Source: Lithacetigena sp037446255 [NCBI: Coprothermobacterota bacterium]
GTDB taxonomy: Bacteria > Coprothermobacterota > HKB111
Direction: 5' to 3'
DNA: 37,887 bases
Assembly (NCBI GenBank): GCA_037446255.1
Contig: JBBIIY010000012.1
Span: 1-37,887 of the forward strand
The translations under genes were made by a program, and so were the position numbers. The notes under the pieces are model-generated. The model made no database searches. It worked only from the letters and a program-made list of their open reading frames with translations, and was not told where the DNA came from. This document shows positions 31,453 to 37,887 of this stretch, in pieces. Positions within the stretch are counted from its first letter, which is position 1. Every line of letters begins with the position of its first letter.

Positions 31453-33296
31453 AATTTAGACAATCTCCTTCTATAAATAAGTCTATATATTATTTTATAT
31501 AAAATTGTCAGTAGAATTATCGCTCCCAGGGGTAAAAATAAGTAGGGAGAAGCCTCTGGCTTAAGCTGAATTAATACTATGCACCGGGCTATGGTAAGTG
31601 CCCAGAGAAGGGGAAGACTTCTGGTTAATAAAAACAGGAGGCTCAGGGTGAACCAGAAACCTGCTACCTCGGTATAAAGAAGGGGCTTCTGCAAGAGCAG
31701 TTCCGCAGTTATGCCCATGATTGGTGCCAGGAGAAAAAGTAAAATATCAGGAAAGTAAGGTTTTAAAAGGTGATAAAAGAAGGCAAAAGTTAAAGTTACC
31801 CAGGCAAAGAGAAAAGTCAACTCCAGAGAAAATTTAGATAGGGGTACGAAGCTCATCTCAAATTTAACCGGTAAGTAAAAGTATGAACCAAAGGCTATCA
31901 GGAAAACTATAAGCATAGAGTTGAAACCTTTTGGAGATAAACCTAATTGATGTGGTTCTTTCAGGTTAAGATAGAAAACAGTAACCATGGCGAAACCAAG
32001 TAAGGAAGGCTCATAAAAAGGTATGCCTGTAATTTTCAGGCTTATTACCAGAAGAACCAGTGGTAAAAAGGGGAGGGTCAAGCGGGTTAAGGGAGAAAGG
32101 GGAGGTGAAGTGGTCTGGAGGGTGCTATCAGCCAGATAGAAGAAGAGAAATATCAGATAAATGGCTAAAAGGGTAAACCCCACTGAGGTAGAAAGACCTA
32201 TGTGAAGCTTAAAGAAAGTCAGGGATTGAGCTAAAATTAGTCCTATCAGCAGAAAAATGACTCTAATCTCAGTTGATTTTATTTTTCTCATTATCAGAAA
32301 AAAAATAAGACATATGGTCATAGATAAAAGCCAGAAACTGGCAGAATCCCAGTAAGAGGGAACATCCCAGACACTTTTTACCTCCCTCAGTTTGGGTAAA
32401 CGAGTGGATATTCTTTCTATTTCCAGTTTTTCATTATCAAAATCCTGGCGGTTAACTGTTTCTAAATAATGCAATAGAGCTCTATAATGAACATTCAGGG
32501 GTTTAACCGAGGTGGGGTATATCATTTTAATAGTTCGAGCTACATAGGCAAACACTACATCCCACTCAGTTAAGAAGGACCTTAGATCCGTGATATCCAC
32601 AACATAAGGCAAACTCTGCAGGTGTTTAAGCCATTTGCTTTCTAAAGGAGTGGAAACCTCTTTGGAAAGAAAACGATTGGAATAGCCCAGAACATCCTTT
32701 ATTTTATAACCCTCAATTTTCAGGAAATCTACGAAAGATTCGGCCTGAAATCGCGAACGAGGGGTAAAATTTCTTCCTGATTCAAAGAAAATCGCTTCTT
32801 CCAATCCCCGGATAGTACGAGCTTCCAGAACTGCCCGGCAAAATCGGTGAGGGTCAAGCTGGAAAATTTGGGATGCCACCCACCTGGAATAACCCTCTTC
32901 TATAAAAGAGTTGGGTTTTTGAATGTGCTCTTTTATTAGAGCTTTAGTTATTTTCTGGATTTCCAGGTAAGTAAGGGGAATATCTATTGTTGGTTTTATG
33001 GTTTCTTTTACGCCTTCAACTTTAAGGTCATACAGGGTAATTTTTAACTCTTTGCCTATAAAACCATCTGACCGAAGAATTCCAGCTACCTTCATTAACA
33101 TTTCAGCAGTTGCTTCGGGAACTTTTTCACCCTTTTCCGATACTATAATAAAAGGCTCAAGGATATGTTCCAAGGTTTCTCGCTCGATATAATATTCAGG
33201 CTCGCGGTAACTGAAAGCCAGTGAGGAAACGAGGATGAAGGTTATTAATAATCCAGTTAACAGGGAGGAAGAAGAATTGGTATGGTTTATTTTCAT
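31449..33296 (-). CDS. Unknown membrane protein with large extracytoplasmic domain, 615 aa
   Basis: Residues about 10-30 form a signal peptide or anchor. Residues 32-325 are a predicted extracytoplasmic domain with mixed helix and strand (landmarks EEAIFFESGR and VWDVPSYWDSASFW). The C-terminal half has about ten membrane helices from residue ~327 on. I do not recognise the family; an N-terminal outer domain joined to a multi-pass core could be a sensor, transporter part or wall/lipid enzyme. It is first in the operon with lgt, overlapping it by four bases, and is divergent from the thioester protein gene 314-335 nt away. Confidence 0.78.
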   Translation of the reverse strand: MKINHTNSSSSLLTGLLITFILVSSLAFSYREPEYYIERETLEHILEPFIIVSEKGEKVPEATAEMLMKVAGILRSDGFIGKELKITLYDLKVEGVKETIKPTIDIPLTYLEIQKITKALIKEHIQKPNSFIEEGYSRWVASQIFQLDPHRFCRAVLEARTIRGLEEAIFFESGRNFTPRSRFQAESFVDFLKIEGYKIKDVLGYSNRFLSKEVSTPLESKWLKHLQSLPYVVDITDLRSFLTEWDVVFAYVARTIKMIYPTSVKPLNVHYRALLHYLETVNRQDFDNEKLEIERISTRLPKLREVKSVWDVPSYWDSASFWLLSMTICLIFFLIMRKIKSTEIRVIFLLIGLILAQSLTFFKLHIGLSTSVGFTLLAIYLIFLFFYLADSTLQTTSPPLSPLTRLTLPFLPLVLLVISLKITGIPFYEPSLLGFAMVTVFYLNLKEPHQLGLSPKGFNSMLIVFLIAFGSYFYLPVKFEMSFVPLSKFSLELTFLFAWVTLTFAFFYHLLKPYFPDILLFLLAPIMGITAELLLQKPLLYTEVAGFWFTLSLLFLLTRSLPLLWALTIARCIVLIQLKPEASPYLFLPLGAIILLTILYKIIYRLIYRRRLSKL

Positions 33297-33630
33297 TGCT
33301 AAATATTCACTCCTGATTTTAGTAAGTTCATATCTATTTATTATACCTTATTTATGAAGAAGGGCTTTCTTGAAAGCCTCTCACGTCTCTTAAAAAAGTC
33401 ATTGCAAGTCAAAGAAATGGAAATGGGGTCAGGTTTGACAATCTACACATTCGGAAGTGCTAAATGAAAGCCTTCCAGAATTACAAAAGATATAATTTTC
33501 GGGAACCTGTTAGACCTGATAATCGTCAAAATGGTTGAATGTGGTTTAAAATAAGTTATTAAGACTTTTAGTTCACTGACAAGTTTTATAAAAAATTACC
33601 CAAAATCGTATGGGAGGCAAGGAGTTCATT
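33297..33630. other. Divergent intergenic region with repeat remnants
   Basis: No gene is seen. Around 33400-33440 are GTCATTGCAAG and GAAATGGGGTCAGGTTTGAC, which resemble dispersed intergenic repeat fragments of many environmental genomes. The promoters of the 615-aa operon and the thioester protein must lie here, but I found no strong -35/-10 pair. An AAGGAG ribosome site (33619-33624) serves the plus-strand gene. Confidence 0.5.
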
Positions 33631-36600
33631 ATGACTAAGAAAGAGAAATTAAGGTTGATAGCAGGCGGTTTATTGATTGTTATTTTATTAGCCTGGGGAT
33701 TAATACCAGGTAGAATCACCGGACAGTTAGCTTATGCCATTTCTGTCCCCCGAACCTTACCTATGGGAGAACAGGCTGTTCTTTCAGTGCTTCTTCTCAA
33801 GGGTAACAGCCCGGCATCCGGAAAATTGGAGGTTTCTCTCTGGGATGAAAAAGGCGTAAAGCCCCTGTTGCAGATAGATGAAACTGTTGAAGGCAGAGAC
33901 GAAATAGTTCTGGATATTCCTGAAATTCCTGTGGGAAATTATGAAATACGGATTAAAGGAGAAGGTTTAAGCGGCAAGGCACAGGTAGAAGTTAAAGATG
34001 GTTTTGTTATCTTTTTGGAAACCGATAAACCCATATATAAACCCGGTCAAACCATTCATTTTCGCATATTGACCCTGAATTCATCCTTAAAACCCATAAG
34101 CAGGGATATCACCCTGGAAGTGCAGGACGGTAAAGGGATTAAAATATTCAAAAAAGTAGCTAAATCCGATGAGTTTGGTTTTGTTGACCTGGAACTTCCT
34201 TTATCTACCGAACCTAACCTGGGAGTGTTTAAAGCCTCAGCCTCTTCCGGTGGAGTAAAAAGTGAAATAGACTTTCGGGTAGAAGAGTATGTGCTCCCCA
34301 AATATGAAATAAAAGTAGATTTAATTAAAGAATGGTTTATGGTAAATGAAAAAATACAGGGAAAAATAATAGCAACTTATAGCTTTGGCAAACCGGTAAA
34401 AGGTAAAGTAGTTATAGAAGCTCAAAGGTATGTTGGTATCTGGGAAGTTTATGCTGCCCTGGAAAAAACCATAGACGGAGAAATAAGTTTTGAACTCCCC
34501 GCTCCTGGTTATGTAGCCGGTGTACCTGAAGCCAAAGGAATGGGAAACCTGCTTCTGGAAATTAAAGTCCTGGAAGCTGAAACTTCTTATGAAGAGAAAA
34601 CCAGCAAACTTCTAACGGTGGCCTCCAGCCCGGTGAATATTCTATTAATACCAGAAAGCAGCAATTTTAAGGCAGGACTTCCCTTTAATCTGATGGTAAT
34701 TACCGAATCTCCCGATGGCAAAATGGTGGATACGGATGTAAGACTGAATATCTATTTCTACAACGAAAAATACGAAACCATAAAAAAGGAAGAATTGAAT
34801 ATTAAAACCAAAAAAGGCAAGGAAATCGTAACCATCACACCTCCAGGTGCTGTTACCATGAACATAGATGCTCAAAGTGGTGATGCCTGGGCAAATAAGG
34901 CCCTTACCTCCGCCTACTCCCCCAGCGGTAATTTTATTAAAGTGGAACAGATCAGTGATAGTGTGCCAAAAGTTGGTGAAGAAATAATATTCAAGGTTCA
35001 TTCCACCAGAGAAGCCACCAATTTCTATTATGAAGTGGTTGGTCGGGGAAGAATCCTGTTTTCCAATTTTTCACGAAACAGCACCATCACCATCAATACC
35101 TCTCACCTGATGGCTCCCCAGGCTAAACTGGTGGTCTGGCAGATTCTTCCTAATAGTGAAGTGGCCGCCGATGAAATCCCCTTTAAAGTTGAAGCCAGTT
35201 TTTCTCACGATTTAAAAGTCAACTTTGGTCAGAAAGAAGTTAAACCTGGAGATAAGGTAGATATTAACATAGTTTCCCAGGGTAAGTCCAAGGTCGGTCT
35301 TACTGTAGTGGATAAGTCTGTTTACATCTTAGCAGAGAAGAAAATGAACCTTAAACAGGTTTTTGATGAATTGGAACGTCTATATATGGAACCGCAGGTG
35401 GAACTTCATGAAGTTGGTTTTGTGCAGGAAATTAAAACCCGGGGCGCTTCAGAAATCATTCAGGATGCTGGAATTACCCTGATTACTAACCAGAAAGTTC
35501 CCCAGGGAAAAAAATACAGTCTGGCAGGAAGAAACGATGGTCTAATTCGTTTCTTTGGTCGGGGTGGAGATATGTTAATGATGGAACAAGCTAAATCGGG
35601 CATGCCACCGCAAGCTGTTACGGATTCTGGTACTTTTGTTGAACCTTCCCGGATAAGACAGTTTTTCCCCGAAACCTGGTTATTCCAACAGGTATTGACC
35701 GATATAAATGGTAGAGCTATGCTTAATTTGGTAGCTCCGGACTCTATAACCACCTGGAAGCTATCCTCGGTAGGAGTTTCCAAAGAGTTTGGTCTGGGGG
35801 TTACCGAAAGCGAATTGGTAGTTTTTCAACCTTTCTTTTTCACCCTGGATTTACCCTATTCCGCCATAAGGGGTGAAGAGTTTCCTTTGAAAGTGGCTGT
35901 TTATAACTACTCAGATAGGACTCAGGATGTGCAGGTGGAACTTAAAGAAGAAGCCTGGTTTGATTTGCTGGAAGTAAAAACCAAAACCTTGAAAATAGCC
36001 GCCCAATCCTTGGGGTCGGTATCTTTTACCATCAGGCCTAAAACCGTAGGAATAAACGAATTAAGAGTGATAGCCCGTACCCGCGAAGTTGCCGATGCGG
36101 TTATCCAGAAAATGTTGGTAGAAGCCGAAGGTGTTAGAAATGAAGTAGTAGAAAACTTCATCCTGGAAGGTGGTAAAGAAAAAACCACTAATTCCCGTTT
36201 GCCCGAAGGAGTCATCAAGAATTCGGAAAAAATTTACTTAGCACTTACCTCTAACTACCTCAGCCAGACCATGCAGGGATTGGAAGGGTTGCTACAGATG
36301 CCTTTTGGTTGCGGTGAGCAAAACATGATACTTCTGGCTCCCAATATATTTATAACCAAGTATTTGAAAGAATCCGGGGAACTTAAAGCAGAAATTATGG
36401 CTAAAGCAGAGAAATTGATGCTTACCGGTTATCAAAGACAGCTTACCTATCGCCGCAGCGATGGCAGTTTTTCCGCCTTTGGCGAGTCCGACCAGGTAGG
36501 TAGCATCTGGTTAACAGCTTTTGTTATCAAGACCTTCTCGCAAGCTAAAGGTTTAATTTATATTGACGATACAATCATTAAAGATGGAGCCAAATGGATT

Positions 36601-37752
36601 GCCGGTAAACAAAAGGCTGATGGTTCTTTTGACATGGTAGGATTCGTCCATCATCAGGAAATGTTGGGTGGAGTTAAAGGTAAAGAACCTCTAACTGCCT
36701 ATATAGCCACCGCTTTATTTGAAGCAGGGTTCCTGGAAGAAGCCAAGAAAGCCTCCCGTTACCTTGAAGGAATGTTAAAAGATATGAAAGACCCTTACAC
36801 CCTGGCTTTAACCTCCTACCTGTTTGAATTGGTTAAGTCACCTTTGAAAGATGACGCCTATAAAGCCCTGATGGCTTTGGCCAAAGAAGACCCTAACGGT
36901 ATTTACTGGGACCCTTCAGGTAATGGAATAATCCTGCCTACCTTCCCGGAAAAAGGAATTGAACCCGGAAGCACCTTGAAAATAGAAACCACCGCTTATG
37001 CCCTGCTGGCCCTCGCAGAAAGAGGCGATGAACTAACTGCAGGCAAGGCAGCCAGCTGGCTGGTGTCTCAGAGAAACTCTCTCGGTGGATATGGTTCCAC
37101 CCAGGATACTGTAGTAACTTTACAGGCTTTAACCACCTATTCCGGCAAACTTAGAACCGATGTGGATATTAAGGTAAATATTGAGGCAGGTAATTTCCAT
37201 CGTAGCGTTACCATCAATAATGCTAACAGCGATGTGATGCAAATTGTGGAATTACCGGCTAACCAGGAGATAAAAGTTAAGGCAGAAGGTAAAGGAAAGG
37301 CCCTGATTCAATTGGTCAAAAGGTTTAATCTGCCCAAAGTTGCTGAGGGAAAGCCCATATATCTCATTGATATCTCTTACGATGCTAAAACCATATCCGT
37401 AGATGACATAGTAAAAGTTAATGTTGGCATTACCTTCGCTCCTCCCATCTCCATGGTAGCAGAAATGAGCGTGCTGGACATCTCGGTTCCCACTGGTTTT
37501 GCCCCCTTAAGAGATAGCCTGGAAGTAGCGATGAACCATAATCCCAAAATAAAACGCTTTGAAATTGCCGGCAGAAAGGTTATTTTCTACCTTGACCAGC
37601 TTAAACCAAACGAATCATTATCCTTGAGTTTTAAGGTAAAAGCCTTATATCCTGTCAAAGCCAAAGGCGTGGTTTCCACTGCCTATTCTTATTACCAGCC
37701 GGATTTAAAAGGTGAAAACCTCGGTAATGATATGGTGATTAAAACAAAATAA
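33631..37752 (+). CDS. Alpha-2-macroglobulin/complement C3-like thioester protein
   Basis: A secreted or membrane-tethered 1373-aa protein with full animal-type A2M layout. Residues 8-35 are a signal/anchor helix with no lipobox. MG domains follow, including FLETDKPIYKPGQTIHFRIL and VDKSVYIL, then a probable bait region (about 595-670), RQFFPETWLF (E681) and PDSITTWKLSSVG. The thioester is GCGEQN (C894, Q897). The thioester domain continues with IWLTAFVIKTFSQA, VHHQEMLGG (H1008) and GGYGSTQDTVVTLQAL. The receptor-binding-like domain ends the protein. C894 is the only cysteine, so there are no disulfides. HQEM(L)GG matches the C3 catalytic histidine, predicting fast reaction with hydroxyl groups. 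The AAGGAG site picks ATG 33631 over 33610. It could trap attacking proteases or tag target surfaces. Confidence 0.95.
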   Translation: MTKKEKLRLIAGGLLIVILLAWGLIPGRITGQLAYAISVPRTLPMGEQAVLSVLLLKGNSPASGKLEVSLWDEKGVKPLLQIDETVEGRDEIVLDIPEIPVGNYEIRIKGEGLSGKAQVEVKDGFVIFLETDKPIYKPGQTIHFRILTLNSSLKPISRDITLEVQDGKGIKIFKKVAKSDEFGFVDLELPLSTEPNLGVFKASASSGGVKSEIDFRVEEYVLPKYEIKVDLIKEWFMVNEKIQGKIIATYSFGKPVKGKVVIEAQRYVGIWEVYAALEKTIDGEISFELPAPGYVAGVPEAKGMGNLLLEIKVLEAETSYEEKTSKLLTVASSPVNILLIPESSNFKAGLPFNLMVITESPDGKMVDTDVRLNIYFYNEKYETIKKEELNIKTKKGKEIVTITPPGAVTMNIDAQSGDAWANKALTSAYSPSGNFIKVEQISDSVPKVGEEIIFKVHSTREATNFYYEVVGRGRILFSNFSRNSTITINTSHLMAPQAKLVVWQILPNSEVAADEIPFKVEASFSHDLKVNFGQKEVKPGDKVDINIVSQGKSKVGLTVVDKSVYILAEKKMNLKQVFDELERLYMEPQVELHEVGFVQEIKTRGASEIIQDAGITLITNQKVPQGKKYSLAGRNDGLIRFFGRGGDMLMMEQAKSGMPPQAVTDSGTFVEPSRIRQFFPETWLFQQVLTDINGRAMLNLVAPDSITTWKLSSVGVSKEFGLGVTESELVVFQPFFFTLDLPYSAIRGEEFPLKVAVYNYSDRTQDVQVELKEEAWFDLLEVKTKTLKIAAQSLGSVSFTIRPKTVGINELRVIARTREVADAVIQKMLVEAEGVRNEVVENFILEGGKEKTTNSRLPEGVIKNSEKIYLALTSNYLSQTMQGLEGLLQMPFGCGEQNMILLAPNIFITKYLKESGELKAEIMAKAEKLMLTGYQRQLTYRRSDGSFSAFGESDQVGSIWLTAFVIKTFSQAKGLIYIDDTIIKDGAKWIAGKQKADGSFDMVGFVHHQEMLGGVKGKEPLTAYIATALFEAGFLEEAKKASRYLEGMLKDMKDPYTLALTSYLFELVKSPLKDDAYKALMALAKEDPNGIYWDPSGNGIILPTFPEKGIEPGSTLKIETTAYALLALAERGDELTAGKAASWLVSQRNSLGGYGSTQDTVVTLQALTTYSGKLRTDVDIKVNIEAGNFHRSVTINNANSDVMQIVELPANQEIKVKAEGKGKALIQLVKRFNLPKVAEGKPIYLIDISYDAKTISVDDIVKVNVGITFAPPISMVAEMSVLDISVPTGFAPLRDSLEVAMNHNPKIKRFEIAGRKVIFYLDQLKPNESLSLSFKVKALYPVKAKGVVSTAYSYYQPDLKGENLGNDMVIKTK

Positions 37753-37782
37753 AAATTTATATTGAAAGCTATCAAAAACCAT

Positions 37783-37811
37783 GCGGGGAGCGTAGCTCCC
37801 CGCTTTATTTT
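37783..37811. terminator. Bidirectional terminator
   Basis: GCGGGGAGC (37783-37791) pairs with GCTCCCCGC (37795-37803) over a GTA loop. TTTATTTT follows on the plus strand, and a T run read from 37774-37778 follows on the minus strand, so it can end both the thioester-protein gene and a convergent gene entering from the right edge. Confidence 0.88.
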
Positions 37812-37831
37812 AGATAATCAGAGTTAAAACT

Positions 37832-37887
37832 TTATCTGAATCGCTCTTCCAGCCAGATATCACCATGGTCGTGGTAGCCTCGTTGCT
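37832..37887 (-). CDS. Possible C-terminal end of a gene cut by the window edge
   Basis: On the minus strand a frame is open from the edge to a TAA at 37832-37834 and would encode a protein ending in HDHGDIWLEERFR. The bidirectional terminator just beyond it fits a convergent gene. Another frame is also open over this short span, so the call is weak. Family unknown. Confidence 0.35.
   Translation of the reverse strand, partial: QRGYHDHGDIWLEERFR

Overview
The window is AT-rich bacterial chromosome with tightly packed genes on both strands. The gene families point to a Bacillota-like (Firmicutes-like), probably anaerobic lineage. The DUF1659, DUF2922 and YvrJ small proteins, a DUF3048 (YerB) protein, a 4Fe-4S ferredoxin, rph-rdgB, strong AGGAGG ribosome sites and several TTG starts all fit. 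Related uncultured phyla such as Atribacterota cannot be excluded. I see no rRNA, tRNA, CRISPR array or transposase gene.

Layout. 1-400 holds dispersed palindromic repeats. 402-935 (+) is an unknown small protein and a two-cluster ferredoxin. 1015-2239 (-) is a DUF1659 / DUF2922 / amidase / YvrJ cassette that resembles a lysis module. 2561-4030 (+) is an Orn/Lys/Arg decarboxylase-fold PLP enzyme. 4008-7355 (-) holds rph-rdgB, then a thiamine-binding MTH1187 protein coupled to an RNase J-like beta-lactamase-fold hydrolase. 7522-10008 (+) is a Cu+ ATPase. 10123-16926 (-) is a thiM-thiD-thiE-thiL salvage operon under a TPP riboswitch, followed by a three-GAF diguanylate cyclase and an M20 peptidase. 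17162-18999 (+) is an M42 aminopeptidase and a secreted beta-rich protein. 19212-21620 (-) holds an encapsulated-ferritin-like protein, then a GNAT/YoaP-like protein followed by an SAF-domain oxidoreductase.

21743-27791 (-) is a five-gene operon that I do not recognise as a described system: a helical small protein, a zinc-ribbon membrane protein, a ~950-residue multi-pass protein, and two unknown soluble proteins, the last ending in another zinc ribbon. The C-terminal domain of the large protein has the residue pattern of the anthrax edema factor/ExoY cyclase catalytic core. It looks like a polymorphic-toxin-type membrane effector locus.

28005-29078 (+) is a DUF3048 protein. 29091-33296 (-) is a membrane operon: an unknown 615-aa protein, Lgt and an unknown multi-pass protein. 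Divergent from it, 33631-37752 (+) encodes a full-length alpha-2-macroglobulin/complement-C3-like thioester protein with a GCGEQ thioester, a C3-type catalytic histidine motif and a single cysteine. It is unusually close to animal sequences.

The two strongest leads are the edema-factor-like operon (21743-27791) and the C3-like thioester protein (33631-37752). A ferritin-like ORF with an encapsulated-ferritin ferroxidase signature but no encapsulin nearby, and a covarying hairpin repeat family, are second-tier. All calls come from reading the sequence and remembered family motifs; no database search was run.
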